Shown here: positions 7,681 through 15,356 of the stretch, one piece after another | How positions within the stretch are numbered: position 1 is the stretch's first letter | Layout: each line of letters starts with the position of its first letter | Assembly: GCA_947629125.1 (NCBI GenBank) | Contig: CANRCO010000006.1 | Span: 1 to 21,916, forward strand | DNA: 21,916 nucleotides | Source: an uncultured Bacilli bacterium | GTDB lineage: Bacteria > Bacillota_I > Bacilli_A > RF39 > UBA660 | Direction: 5' to 3' | The notes under the pieces: generated by a model | Seen by the model: the letters and a program-made list of their open reading frames with translations, nothing else | The model's database searches: none | What the model was told of the DNA's origin: nothing | Translations under genes and position numbers: made by a program

Positions 7681-7714
7681 TAAAATCATTCCTCCTTCTA
7701 TAATAGCTGATATA

Positions 7715-7742
7715 AATATAACATTACCCCCCCCCATGTCAA
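7715..7742 (-). promoter_or_regulatory. Promoter with a G9 tract in the -35/-10 spacer
   Basis: A perfect -35 TTGACA (7742-7737) is followed by T, nine G (7735-7727), TAATGT and then TATATT (7720-7715), giving a 16-base spacer. Gaining one G would give the optimal 17. An alternative -10 (TATTTA, 7718-7713) would have 18. Spacer homopolymers of this kind drive promoter phase variation in Neisseria porA and Bordetella fim (known cases). Confidence 0.65.
7727..7735 (-). repeat. G9 homopolymer tract
   Basis: Nine C on the plus strand, nine G on the minus strand, inside the promoter spacer of the gene starting at 7680. It has the same length as the tract at 17-25. No other run this long is in the window. 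Confidence 0.95.
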
Positions 7743-7775
7743 ATTTTTTATATTAATTTTACATTTATTTAACAA

Positions 7776-7804
7776 AAAAATAGAAAGTAGATAATCTACT
7801 TTCT
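7776..7804 (-). terminator. Terminator after scpB
   Basis: A perfect 10-base stem, AGAAAGTAGA (7782-7791) with TCTACTTTCT (7795-7804), a three-base loop, then A and seven T on the minus strand. It overlaps the scpB stop codon. Confidence 0.9.
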
Positions 7805-8364
7805 TAAATATCTTCTTTATAAATTGAAGTAAACAAATCTTTATCAGAATCATCAGAATTCTTTTCGATATTAATTTGAGGTAATTCACTTAAATTAGTT
7901 ATACCAAAACAATCTAAAAAATCACTAGTAGTTCGGTACAATAAAGGTTTACCTGGTAATGTACTTTTACCTGCTTCTTGAATTAAGCCCTTAGCAATTA
8001 ATTTTCGAATCATATGAGCAGAAGATACTCCTCGAATATTATCTATTTCTACTCTAGTTATCGGTTCATTATAAGCGATAATTGCTAAAGTTTCCATAGC
8101 TGAATCACTTAATAAATAATTAGAATTTTCAATTAATTTAGCATAATAGTTTTTATGTTCTTCTTTAGTACTAACTTTAATTAAATCTTTAAAGAAACGA
8201 ATTCTTAATCCTCTATCTTTTTGTTCATAATTCTTTTTTAATTCATAAACTAAATCTTTAGCTATATCTTCTTCAACTTCTAAAGTTTTAGCAATGTCTT
8301 TTAAAGTAATACCTTCTTCTCCGACTACAAATAATAATCCTTCTAATACTGCTATTAACTCCAT
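7804..8364 (-). CDS. scpB: Segregation and condensation protein B
   Basis: Winged-helix partner of ScpA in the bacterial SMC condensin, which compacts and segregates the nucleoid. The 186-aa protein begins MELIAVLEGLLFVVGEEGIT, followed by the first winged helix (LKDIAKTLEVEEDIAKDLVYEL). The second contains the family block ETLAIIAYNEPITRVEIDNI RG and KLIAKGLIQEAGKS, then GKPLLYRTTSDFLDCFGI. The C-terminal tail is short and acidic. The ATG overlaps the end of scpA by ten bases, so the two are translationally coupled and made in proportion. Confidence 0.96.
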   Translation of the reverse strand: MELIAVLEGLLFVVGEEGITLKDIAKTLEVEEDIAKDLVYELKKNYEQKDRGLRIRFFKDLIKVSTKEEHKNYYAKLIENSNYLLSDSAMETLAIIAYNEPITRVEIDNIRGVSSAHMIRKLIAKGLIQEAGKSTLPGKPLLYRTTSDFLDCFGITNLSELPQINIEKNSDDSDKDLFTSIYKEDI

Positions 8365-9083
8365 ATTGCTTTCCTACTTTCAATCAAAATATTACTAAAA
8401 TTATCTTTTTGCGATAACTTTATTTCTTGATTTTTACTCATATTTAAAATAGCTAAAAAAGTTACAATAACATTTTTTTTCTCAAAATTATCAAATATAT
8501 CTAAAAAAGCTATTTTCTTTTTATTTTTTAATATTTTACGAATACTGCGAATTTTATCAGTTACACTTAATTCTTTAGTTGTTATTTTAGTATGTAATGG
8601 CTTCATTTTCATTTCTCTTAATAAAGCATTTTCTAAAGCTTTTTGTAAATCATTGATAGTTAAATTAGAATTGTTAAAACTATTTTGATATTCGCTAATG
8701 TTTTCTGGTAATTTAGTAAAATACTCTTCCCGAGATAGTTTTAAATCATTCATTACGGGAACTAAATTTTTATATTTTTCATATTCCTCTAATTTGGTTT
8801 TTAAATCATCTTCGCTATTAATACTAAATTCGTCATCTACAACTTCTTCATCTTCTAAATTTAAAATCATTTTACTTTTTAAATGAATTAGTTCAGCTGC
8901 CATAACTAAATATTCGCTGGCTATATCAATATTTAAATCTTGCCAAGTATGAATATATTTTAAATAATCTTCAATAATTTGTGTAGTATTCATTGTTTTA
9001 ATATCTACTTGCTTAGTCTTAACTAAATGTAAAAGAAGATCAAATGGACCTTCAAATTCATTAACATTAATTATATAATTCAA
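8355..9083 (-). CDS. scpA: Segregation and condensation protein A (kleisin)
   Basis: Kleisin subunit that closes the SMC ring. The N-terminal block is typical: FEGPFDLLLHLVKTKQVDI, then EDYLKYI and YLVMAAELIHLKSKMIL, the helix that contacts the SMC neck. The middle is acidic (LEDEEVVDDEFSINSEDD). The C-terminal winged helix includes KNVIVTFLAILNMSKNQEIK, which contacts the SMC cap. The reading frame opens at a GTG (9092) that lies inside the ribosome site GAGGTGGGG. The TTG at 9083, eight bases after GAGG, is the likelier start, giving 242 aa and the N-terminus MNYIINVNEFEGP. It starts 12 bases after the upstream unknown gene ends. Confidence 0.95.
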   Translation of the reverse strand: MNYIINVNEFEGPFDLLLHLVKTKQVDIKTMNTTQIIEDYLKYIHTWQDLNIDIASEYLVMAAELIHLKSKMILNLEDEEVVDDEFSINSEDDLKTKLEEYEKYKNLVPVMNDLKLSREEYFTKLPENISEYQNSFNNSNLTINDLQKALENALLREMKMKPLHTKITTKELSVTDKIRSIRKILKNKKKIAFLDIFDNFEKKNVIVTFLAILNMSKNQEIKLSQKDNFSNILIESRKAIWS

Positions 9084-9094
9084 AATCCCCACCT

Positions 9095-10033
9095 CTAATT
9101 ACATGTATAACCCATAGCATCCATTTCAAAATGAACTGTTTTAGCTAAAGTATCTAATTCATAAAAATGTTCATTATTTAAAGATGCTATTTTAGTTTTA
9201 GATAAATCAATATCTGCTTTAAATTCAAAGTTAGAAGCATTTTCACTAACTTGCGCAGTTACACCAGGTAAAGCATTATAAGCACTAACTTTATTTTTAT
9301 AAGTACTAACATTAGCAAATACACCACTACTTGCATTATAACTATATATTTCTGTAATATTATTTAATTTATTGTTTTTAAATTTATAAATAAATGTTTC
9401 ATTATCTTTCTTACAAGTAATTGAACCATTAGTATTACTTAGTTCAAATGCTGGATAATCTTCTACGGTTTTTTTCAAAAATTTTATTTGTACTGCTGAA
9501 GTATTTTTTATTTCATATAATTGGTTAGAAGAAGAATTTATCTCTAAATTATTTCCTAATACTTTTATTCTTTCTAATAAAGTTTTTTCCGAATTATATA
9601 ATTCTAAATAATAATTTTGTTTTGTTATGTTAAATGCTTTATCAGAAGTATTTTTTAAATTAAAATTAATATAAGATTTATTATTTAATTGACTAAATTG
9701 TAGATTAGATATTTCAACTAAATCATATTTAATAGGATTATTACTAGCCATTAGATAAAATGGTTCATCATTACTAGTTTGTGGCACTTCATTTTCTTCT
9801 TTTTTATTATTATTAGAAGTATTTGTTTTCGGAGCACTAACTGTACCGCTTTTTAAATTAGTATACATATCAGTTAAATATGGCAACCCAAATAAAACTA
9901 AAACTAAAATGATAAAAATGACAATCAAAAAAATTGGCTTTTTTTCGGTTTCATCAACTACACCAATAACAGTTGGTCTTAATTCTTGATCAACAATATA
10001 TACATTTTCTGTTTGATTTTTCTTTTTGGCCAT
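9095..10033 (-). CDS. Hypothetical single-pass membrane protein with extracytoplasmic domain
   Basis: A 312-aa protein. A cytoplasmic segment (1-32) leads to one membrane helix (IFLIVIFIILVLVLFGLPYL, about 34-53), a low-complexity Asn/Thr/Lys linker (about 60-90) and an outside part. The first outer section (NLQFSQLNNKSYINFNLKN to NNLEINSSSNQ) has the alternating pattern of an immunoglobulin-like β-sandwich. The C-terminal section (YKNKVSAYNALPGVTAQVSE to EMDAMGYTC) loosely recalls the DUF1307/YehR pattern. Two Cys lie in the outer part (GSITCKKD and GYTCN) and could form a disulfide. The ATG has AAGGT seven bases upstream. It is the first gene of the scpA-scpB unit. I do not know its function, and the fold remarks are inference. 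Confidence 0.7.
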   Translation of the reverse strand: MAKKKNQTENVYIVDQELRPTVIGVVDETEKKPIFLIVIFIILVLVLFGLPYLTDMYTNLKSGTVSAPKTNTSNNNKKEENEVPQTSNDEPFYLMASNNPIKYDLVEISNLQFSQLNNKSYINFNLKNTSDKAFNITKQNYYLELYNSEKTLLERIKVLGNNLEINSSSNQLYEIKNTSAVQIKFLKKTVEDYPAFELSNTNGSITCKKDNETFIYKFKNNKLNNITEIYSYNASSGVFANVSTYKNKVSAYNALPGVTAQVSENASNFEFKADIDLSKTKIASLNNEHFYELDTLAKTVHFEMDAMGYTCN

Positions 10034-10057
10034 TTTTTCTACCTTCTTATACCTTAT

Positions 10058-10066
10058 AGTATATCA
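10058..10066 (-). promoter_or_regulatory. Extended -10 promoter before the membrane protein/scpAB unit
   Basis: TGATATACT (10066-10058) is an extended -10 element with only a T-rich -35 region. It is close upstream of the AGAAGG ribosome site of the gene at 10033. Confidence 0.5.
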
Positions 10067-10080
10067 AATTTTTTTAAAAT

Positions 10081-10102
10081 AAAAAAGAGCTTTTTATGCT
10101 CC
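10081..10102 (-). terminator. Terminator after clpC
   Basis: Stem GGAGC/GCTCT (10086-10090 with 10098-10102, one G-U pair), a seven-base loop and then a run of T on the minus strand. It sits four bases after the clpC stop. Confidence 0.7.
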
Positions 10103-10105
10103 AGG

Positions 10106-12211
10106 TTAAATTCCAATAAGTTTTTTAATATTCCTTAAACCATATTTTTGATATTCACAATTAGCAATAACTTCTTCGATATTCGAAATATGTTTATTTT
10201 CTAAATATTTTCTTATCGTAGCTTCTTTTAGTGGTTCATAATTAATAATTTTATCTATTCTACCAATTAATTCTTTACTCATAAAATTATCTAATTCATT
10301 ATTTGAAATATTATTAAAACCTACTTTTAAAGAATTTTGAATATTAGAAGTCATAAATATTAATGTATTTTTAAAATCAATTATTTCTCCTTTTGAATTA
10401 GTTATATAACCTTCATCTAAGATTTGTAAAAATAAATTAATAACTTTAGGGCTTGCTTTTTCAACTTCATCTAATAAGATTACAGAAAAAGGATTATTTT
10501 GTAATTGATTAAATATAGGTTCATCATCATATCCCACATAACCTTGTGCTACTCCAATTAATTTATTAACTGATATTTCACTACTATATTCACTCATATC
10601 TAAACGAATTAATTTATTATTAGTTAAATACTTGGCAATTAATTTGACAGTTTGAGTTTTACCAACTCCAGTTGGTCCCGCTAATAAAAAACTAGTTAAT
10701 TTATTTTGTTTAAATTTCTTTTTTAATTGACTAATAATTTCTTCAATAGCTTTATCTTGTCCATAAATTTTTTCTTTCAATATTTTTTCAGTTTTTAAAA
10801 TTAATTGTTCTCTATCAATCACCAATGGAATATTGGTTTTACTTTCCAAAACTAATAAGATATCATTTTTAGTTATTTTAAAAACATTATTATTAGTTAA
10901 ACTTTTAATTTTTTTATTTAAAGACAACTCTTTTTGTTTAGCTTGTAAAGCCTCTTTATAAAGACCTTCTTTAACTTTTTGTTCTTTAAGTTTAATAACT
11001 TCTTGTAATTTATTTTTATAATCTTGAATTTTAAAATCAACAACACTATTTAACTTTACTCGAGCACAAACACTATCTAATAAATCAATAGCTTTATCAG
11101 GGTTAGATTTACTAGGTAAATATTGGTTAGCCAGTGTAACAATATCTTCTATATTTTCTTCGGTAATCTTTAAATTATGAAATTTTTCATAAACATCTTT
11201 AATTCCAGTTAATATTTTAACGGTATCTAAATAATCTGGTTCTTCAATATTAATAACAACAAATCTTCGTTCTAAAGCTTTATCTTTTTTAATGAATTTA
11301 TTATATTCCTCGATAGTAGTTGAACCAATTAGTTTTAAATTACTACGTGCTAAATATGGTTTTAAAATATCAGCTGCATTAACTGCCCCTTCAGCTCCGC
11401 CGGCATTAGATAATGTATGAATTTCATCAATAAATAATATTACATCATCATTACTCGTAACTTCATTAATTATTTTATTTAACTTTTCTTCAAATTCACC
11501 CCGATACTTAGTTCCTGCTACTAAAGACCCAACATTAATAGAAATAATTTTTTTATTTAATAATTCTTGAGGTACTTCATTTTTTTTGATTCGACGTGCT
11601 AGTTGTTCGATTATAGCAGTTTTACCTACTCCAGCTTTACCTATTAATAAAGGATTATTTTTTTGGCGGCGTAATAAAGTTTCAATAATAAAATTTAGCT
11701 CTTTATCTCGTCCAATAACTAATTCATCTAAATCAACTGTATCATTCAAAACTATGCCAATTTTAGATAACATTGAATTATGTTTACTTTTACTACTACT
11801 ATTTAATTCATTATAAATTTCTTCTAAATCGATGTTCATTCCTACTAATAAACGAATAGCAATACCTTCGCCTTCTTCTAAAATTGCTAAAAACAAATGA
11901 TTAGGAGTTACAATACCTTCATTATCTTCTTTTGCATTATTAATAGCATTTTCAATAATCTTTTTTAATAAAGGAGTATATAAATTAACCTCTATATTTT
12001 TATGCGAAGTTCCCACTACACTAATTAATTCTTTTTTAAAATTACTATAAGTTAATTGATACTTAGCTAAAGTTTTAGTTAATGAATCATTATTACTTAA
12101 AATACTTAATAATAAATGTTCACTTCCTACATAAGGATGAGATAATTCCATTCGTTCTTTCTCAGCCTTTTTAAATATAGCAGTTGTTTTTAAATCAAAA
12201 TTTTCAAACAT
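10106..12211 (-). CDS. clpC: ATP-dependent Clp protease ATPase subunit ClpC
   Basis: AAA+ unfoldase that feeds ClpP and works with adaptor proteins in protein quality control. Residues 1-140 hold the double Clp-N repeat (HPYVGSEHLLLSIL; VTPNHLFLAILEEGEG). D1 has Walker A GKAGVGKT (191-198), the pore loop KYRGEFEEK and Walker B VILFIDE. A short M-domain with UVR-type charged helices (about 397-440) follows. D2 has Walker A GPTGVGKT (512-519), pore loop GYVGYD, Walker B VILLDE and RID. A VGF tripeptide (about 630-632) matches the ClpP-docking loop, which separates it from ClpB. At 701 aa it is about 100 shorter than the usual ClpC, with a short D2 C-terminal part. It starts with a perfect AAAGGAGG. 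A TATAAT (12241-12236) lies upstream with no clear -35, and I see no CtsR box in that gap. Confidence 0.93.
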   Translation of the reverse strand: MFENFDLKTTAIFKKAEKERMELSHPYVGSEHLLLSILSNNDSLTKTLAKYQLTYSNFKKELISVVGTSHKNIEVNLYTPLLKKIIENAINNAKEDNEGIVTPNHLFLAILEEGEGIAIRLLVGMNIDLEEIYNELNSSSKSKHNSMLSKIGIVLNDTVDLDELVIGRDKELNFIIETLLRRQKNNPLLIGKAGVGKTAIIEQLARRIKKNEVPQELLNKKIISINVGSLVAGTKYRGEFEEKLNKIINEVTSNDDVILFIDEIHTLSNAGGAEGAVNAADILKPYLARSNLKLIGSTTIEEYNKFIKKDKALERRFVVINIEEPDYLDTVKILTGIKDVYEKFHNLKITEENIEDIVTLANQYLPSKSNPDKAIDLLDSVCARVKLNSVVDFKIQDYKNKLQEVIKLKEQKVKEGLYKEALQAKQKELSLNKKIKSLTNNNVFKITKNDILLVLESKTNIPLVIDREQLILKTEKILKEKIYGQDKAIEEIISQLKKKFKQNKLTSFLLAGPTGVGKTQTVKLIAKYLTNNKLIRLDMSEYSSEISVNKLIGVAQGYVGYDDEPIFNQLQNNPFSVILLDEVEKASPKVINLFLQILDEGYITNSKGEIIDFKNTLIFMTSNIQNSLKVGFNNISNNELDNFMSKELIGRIDKIINYEPLKEATIRKYLENKHISNIEEVIANCEYQKYGLRNIKKLIGI

Positions 12212-12270
12212 GATATCCTCCTTTATAATACTATGATTATAATGGAAAAAATAAAATGTTTTTATACAAC

Positions 12271-12295
12271 AAAAAAACTGTATTTACTACAGTTT
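12271..12295 (-). terminator. Terminator after array copy 8
   Basis: Stem AAACTGT (12275-12281) with ACAGTTT (12289-12295), a loop of seven and seven T on the minus strand. It directly follows the stop codon. The same stem core (AAACTG/CAGTTT) ends copy 6. Confidence 0.85.
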
Positions 12296-12994
12296 CTAAT
12301 CTTTAACAACTATAGGATTAGGATTACTATCCCCAAACCAACTATATATTACAATTTTACCTTGATAGTGTTTATCCATTTGAGTCATTGGAGCATTATC
12401 AGTCACCCATAATTTTAAAGTATATGTATCAGAACCACCAGCTTCAAGTTCATGAGCATGTAATAAATTTTTTCTCTCATAACTAGTACCATCACTTGCT
12501 TTTAAATAAGTTTGTTCAACATCAGTATAATCACTTAATAATTTATTAGTTCCAGGATTACCAGCTGGGTCTAAAACGGCTTTAATATATTCGCTTTGTA
12601 AATAAGTACTATTTTGTTCTCTTTGAGTTTTTTGTTCTTCACTTTCTTCTTCAGCTTTTTTAGTAAACTCTTCACTACCTATTTTTAAACTTTCTAAATT
12701 GACATCATATAAAACTTCTCGACCACAATTATTTTTGACTGTAAAAGTGTATCCAGGGTAAGTTTCACCAACTGCATCACTTACTGGATATGCTTTTTCT
12801 AATTTAATTCCACTAGTGCCCTTATCTGAACTATCTTTATTTTCTAAAGTAACATTTAAACAAGTTGTATCAATTTTATTGACATCAGTTTGAACTTGAG
12901 TTGTTGTCCAAAATGCATATGTACCACTAATTACTATTAGTAATACAATCATTATTGAAGCAACAATAATTAAACCTTTTTTATTTTTTTCCAT
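12296..12994 (-). CDS. SipW-type exported TasA/BsaA-like protein, array copy 8
   Basis: Last of eight tandem paralogs. The ATG at 12994 gives 232 aa. A GTG three codons upstream (13003) is also in frame, but alignment with copy 7 (MNKKKKNL against MEKNKKGL) favours the ATG. The signal peptide ends with the SipW-type GTYAFWTTTQVQTD. The mature part has TTCLNVTL and VKNNCGREVLYDVNLESL, then YLQSEYIKAVLDPAG. The C-terminal block has APMTQMDKHYQGKIVIYSWF. It is one of the most diverged copies, with NPIVVKD at the end instead of NPYPV. Ten bases separate it from copy 7, with which it shares a transcript. The role in a surface fibre is inferred from the signal type and family likeness. Confidence 0.8.
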   Translation of the reverse strand: MEKNKKGLIIVASIMIVLLIVISGTYAFWTTTQVQTDVNKIDTTCLNVTLENKDSSDKGTSGIKLEKAYPVSDAVGETYPGYTFTVKNNCGREVLYDVNLESLKIGSEEFTKKAEEESEEQKTQREQNSTYLQSEYIKAVLDPAGNPGTNKLLSDYTDVEQTYLKASDGTSYERKNLLHAHELEAGGSDTYTLKLWVTDNAPMTQMDKHYQGKIVIYSWFGDSNPNPIVVKD

Positions 12995-13012
12995 TTTCTT
13001 CACTTCTTTCTA

Positions 13013-13714
13013 CTAACCTTCTAAAACTGTTATTGGATTTGGATTACTTTCTCCTAACCAACTATAAATTACAACTTTTCCTCTGTAATGTTTTTTCATT
13101 TGAGTTTCTGGTGCATTTTCATCTAACCACATCTTTAAAGTATAAGTTTCATTTCCATGCGCTTCTAATTCAGCTTTATTCAATAAATTCTTTCTCTCAT
13201 AACTTTCGCCATCTTCTGTAGATAAATAACTATTTTTAACATCAGTATAACTACTCAATAATTTATTAGTTTCAACATTACCAGCTGGGTCTAAGACAGC
13301 TTTAATATACTCGCTTTGTAAATAATGACTACTATTTTCACGATTTATTCTTTGTTCATCTGTTTCATTAGATTCTTTTTTAGTAAAATCATAATTATCA
13401 ATTTTTAAACTTTCTAAATTAATGTCATAAAAAACTTTTTCATCACATTCATTAGTTATAGTAAATGTATAACCAGGATAAGAAGTACCAACGTTATCAC
13501 TTACTGGATAAGCTTCATTTAGCTCTATACCAGTAGTTATAGTTCCATCAGATTTTTGATTTTCTAATTTAACTTTTAAACAGGTGGTATTAATAACGTT
13601 TTTATCACTCTGTACTTGGGTTGTTGTCCAAAATGCATATGTACTTCCAACTACTATTAGCATTACTATCATAAATACCGCAATTGCTATTAAATTTTTT
13701 TTCTTTTTATTCAT
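13013..13714 (-). CDS. SipW-type exported TasA/BsaA-like protein, array copy 7
   Basis: A 233-aa exported protein. The signal peptide (MNKKKKNLIAIAVFMIVML to GSTYAFW) is followed by the strand TTTQVQSDKNVINTTC. Conserved Cys lie in NTTCLKV and TNECDEKVFYDINLESL. The middle (residues about 115-150) has a charged insert like copies 2, 4 and 8. The C-terminus is APETQMKKHYRGKVVIYSWL and NPITVLEG. It pairs with copy 8 in divergence, so these two look like an older branch of the array. It is transcribed from the repeat-built promoter at 13751-13852, which distinguishes it from all other copies. Its ribosome site (AGGAAG, nine bases before ATG) is weaker than those of the other promoter-proximal copies. 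Confidence 0.8.
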   Translation of the reverse strand: MNKKKKNLIAIAVFMIVMLIVVGSTYAFWTTTQVQSDKNVINTTCLKVKLENQKSDGTITTGIELNEAYPVSDNVGTSYPGYTFTITNECDEKVFYDINLESLKIDNYDFTKKESNETDEQRINRENSSHYLQSEYIKAVLDPAGNVETNKLLSSYTDVKNSYLSTEDGESYERKNLLNKAELEAHGNETYTLKMWLDENAPETQMKKHYRGKVVIYSWLGESNPNPITVLEG

Positions 13715-13750
13715 AAATCTTATCTTCCTACTTCCATATTTTCTAAGATT

Positions 13751-13779
13751 ATTTTATATAATATATATTATATAAGCAA
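13751..13779 (-). promoter_or_regulatory. Core promoter of array copies 7-8
   Basis: TTGCTT (13779-13774), a 17-base spacer and TAAAAT (13756-13751). The -35 and spacer lie inside the gene-proximal copy of the 37-bp repeat. The same -35/spacer/-10 form (TTGCAT-17-TAAAAT) is seen for copy 6. The distal repeat holds a second TTGCTT (13816-13811). Confidence 0.55.
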
Positions 13780-13833
13780 TTGAAAATTGCTTATATAATA
13801 TATATTATATAAGCAATTGAAAATTGCTTATAT
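13754..13833. repeat. 37-bp tandem palindromic repeat, about 2.2 copies
   Basis: Two perfect 37-bp units (13754-13790 and 13791-13827) plus six bases of a third. Each contains AAGCAATT-gaa-AATTGCTT, and the arms extend into the neighbouring AT stretch. The whole block can therefore fold into a hairpin with arms over 20 bases. It lies wholly inside the promoter region of copy 7. It is not a CRISPR, because there are no spacers. Confidence 0.95.
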
Positions 13834-13852
13834 TGACATTTTTTGACACAAA
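13832..13852 (-). promoter_or_regulatory. Upstream direct-repeat element of copies 7-8 (candidate operator)
   Basis: On the minus strand, GTCAAA-AAAT-GTCAAT, a direct repeat with a 10-base period. It lies 15 bases upstream of the distal TTGCTT. It matches elements before copy 1 and copy 6. Confidence 0.5.
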
Positions 13853-13872
13853 AAAACTGCTTTACACAGTTT
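13850..13872 (-). terminator. Terminator after array copy 6
   Basis: Stem AAACTG (13854-13859) with CAGTTT (13867-13872), a loop of seven and seven T on the minus strand. It lies just after the stop at 13874. Confidence 0.8.
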
Positions 13873-13873
13873 C

Positions 13874-14551
13874 TTAATTTTTTTCTACAGGATAAGGATT
13901 ACTTTCTCCTAACCAGCTATATATTACTATTTTTCCTTGATAATGTTTACTCATCTGTGAATCTGGAGCTTCAGAGTCTATCCACATCTTTAAAGTATGA
14001 GTATCAGTTCCTTTAGCTTCTAATTTATGAGAATTTAATAAATTTTTGTGTTCATAACTGCTAAATTCTGTACCATCTAAAAAGCTTTTTTTAGCATCAG
14101 TATAATCAGTTATTTTCTTATATGTACCTACATTTTCAGCTGGGTCAAGCATTGCTTTAATATATTCACTATTTAAATAATAATCATCTGAATCTGCTTC
14201 TTCACCAGTCTTTTTAATATGTCCTGTAACATTTAAACTTTCTAGATTAATATCATAATAAATATCATTGTCGCAATTATTTTTTACGGTAAAGGTATAT
14301 CCTTCTAATTCAGTACCTTCTTTATCACTTATTGGATATGCTTTTTCTAAAGTTATTCCTTGAGTCCCTTCGGCATTAGTATCACCACTTTTTTTATTTA
14401 ACAACTCCACTTCTAAACAAGCAGTGTCAATTTCATTAACATCAGTTTGCACTTGCGTTGTTGTCCAAAATGCGTATGTACTACCAACTGCAATCACCAT
14501 TACTATCATAAATACTGCAATTGCCACTAAGTTTTTCTCTCTTTTACTCAA
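13874..14551 (-). CDS. SipW-type exported TasA/BsaA-like protein, array copy 6
   Basis: A 225-aa exported protein with its own promoter and terminator. It starts at a TTG (14551) seven bases after GGAG. At this place copies 2, 4 and 5 have an upstream ATG and a TTA Leu codon. The signal peptide MSKREKNLVAIAVFMIVMV to GSTYAFW is nearly identical to copies 2, 4 and 5. Cys lie in DTACLEV and VKNNCDNDIYYDINLESL. The middle is short (VTGHIKKTGEEADSDDYYL). The C-terminus SQMSKHYQGKIVIYSWLGES is followed by NPYPVEKN. It is closest to copy 5: their 3' ends (13889-14010 and 14688-14809) differ at only about three positions, a sign of recent duplication or gene conversion. Confidence 0.82.
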   Translation of the reverse strand: MSKREKNLVAIAVFMIVMVIAVGSTYAFWTTTQVQTDVNEIDTACLEVELLNKKSGDTNAEGTQGITLEKAYPISDKEGTELEGYTFTVKNNCDNDIYYDINLESLNVTGHIKKTGEEADSDDYYLNSEYIKAMLDPAENVGTYKKITDYTDAKKSFLDGTEFSSYEHKNLLNSHKLEAKGTDTHTLKMWIDSEAPDSQMSKHYQGKIVIYSWLGESNPYPVEKN

Positions 14552-14584
14552 TTTAATTCTCCTTCTATTTTAATTTCTAATACT

Positions 14585-14613
14585 ATTTTATAAAAAATGT
14601 TTTATGTATGCAA
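14585..14613 (-). promoter_or_regulatory. Core promoter of array copy 6
   Basis: TTGCAT (14613-14608), a 17-base spacer and TAAAAT (14590-14585). It lies 15 bases downstream of the shared GTCAAA element. Confidence 0.55.
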
Positions 14614-14628
14614 ATTTTCAAATATATA

Positions 14629-14647
14629 TTTGACAATATTTTACAAA
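14629..14647 (-). promoter_or_regulatory. Upstream direct-repeat element of copy 6 (candidate operator)
   Basis: TTTGTAAAATATTGTCAAA on the minus strand, read as GTAAAA-TATT-GTCAAA with a 10-base period. It is nearly the same as the element before copy 1 (18213-18233), at almost the same distance from the start codon. Confidence 0.55.
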
Positions 14648-14648
14648 G

Positions 14649-14674
14649 AAAAAAATTGTTAAAACAAACAATTT
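14649..14674 (-). terminator. Terminator after array copy 5
   Basis: Stem AAATTGTT (14653-14660) with AACAATTT (14667-14674), a loop of six and a following run of T on the minus strand. It ends the five-gene unit of copies 1-5. Confidence 0.8.
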
Positions 14675-14675
14675 C

Positions 14676-15356
14676 CTATTCTTTTACTGGATAAGGATTA
14701 CTTTCTCCTAACCAGCTGTATATTACTATTTTTCCTTGATAATGTTTGCTCATCTGTGAATCTGGAGCTTCAGAGTCTATCCACATCTTTAAAGTATGAG
14801 TATCAGTTGCTCCGGCTTCAAGTTCTTGAGCATTTAATAAATTTTTTTGTTCATAACTAGTGAAACCTGTACCATCTAAAAAGCTTTTGTTAGCATCAGT
14901 ATAATCCGTTATTTTTTTATACGTTTCTTCATTTCCAGCTGGGTCTAACATTGCTTTAATATATTGACTATTTAAATAATATTCATCTGAATCTGCATTA
15001 TCAGTATTTTTTGTATGTTCGGCAACATTTAAACTTTCTAAATTAATATCATAATAAATGGCATTCTCACATTTATTTTTTACAGTAAAGGTATATCCTT
15101 CTAAATCAGTACCTTCTTTATCACTTATTGGATATGCTTTTTCTAAAGTTATACCATGAGTATCTGTAGCTTCAGCTTCATCACCTGTTTTATTTAACAA
15201 CTCTACTTCTAAACAAGCAGTATCAATTTCATTAACATCAGTTTGAACTTGCGTTGTTGTCCAAAATGCATATGTACTTCCAACTGCAATCACCATTACT
15301 ATCATAAATACTGCAATTGCTACTAAATTTTTTTCTCTTTTACTTAATTTTCTCAT
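14676..15356 (-). CDS. SipW-type exported TasA/BsaA-like protein, array copy 5
   Basis: A 226-aa protein, last in the copies 1-5 operon. It starts MRKLSKREKN from an ATG with GGAGAG six bases upstream. The signal peptide ends GSTYAFW and the mature strand is TTTQVQTDVNEIDTAC. The second Cys is in VKNKCENAIYYDINLESL. YLNSQYIKAMLDPAGNEE and YTDANKSFL follow. The C-terminus is SQMSKHYQGKIVIYSWLGES and NPYPVKE. Across its length it is nearly the twin of copy 6, differing mostly in residues about 52-60 and 110-125. A terminator follows at once. Confidence 0.82.
   Translation of the reverse strand: MRKLSKREKNLVAIAVFMIVMVIAVGSTYAFWTTTQVQTDVNEIDTACLEVELLNKTGDEAEATDTHGITLEKAYPISDKEGTDLEGYTFTVKNKCENAIYYDINLESLNVAEHTKNTDNADSDEYYLNSQYIKAMLDPAGNEETYKKITDYTDANKSFLDGTGFTSYEQKNLLNAQELEAGATDTHTLKMWIDSEAPDSQMSKHYQGKIVIYSWLGESNPYPVKE

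Noticed and set aside
7681..7737. An in-frame N-terminal extension of the helical protein starting at the ATG in the G9 tract (MGGGNV...)
   Set aside because: There is no ribosome site before that ATG. A perfect TTGACA overlaps it, and AAGGAGG lies downstream just before the MAEGG start, so the region is read as promoter and leader.
7698..7889. A 63-codon minus-strand open frame across the scpB end and the G9 promoter
   Set aside because: It overlaps the 3' end of scpB, crosses a strong terminator and the next promoter, has no ribosome site, and its composition is that of random AT-rich sequence.
12212..12270. A CtsR operator expected upstream of clpC
   Set aside because: No GTCAAA half-site is visible in this gap. 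The GTCAAA-like sites of the window are at the array promoters, with imperfect matches, so a CtsR assignment is not supported there either.
13754..13833. Short palindromic tandem repeats that might be a CRISPR array
   Set aside because: The two 37-bp units are directly adjacent with no spacers, and the block is better explained as a promoter duplication.
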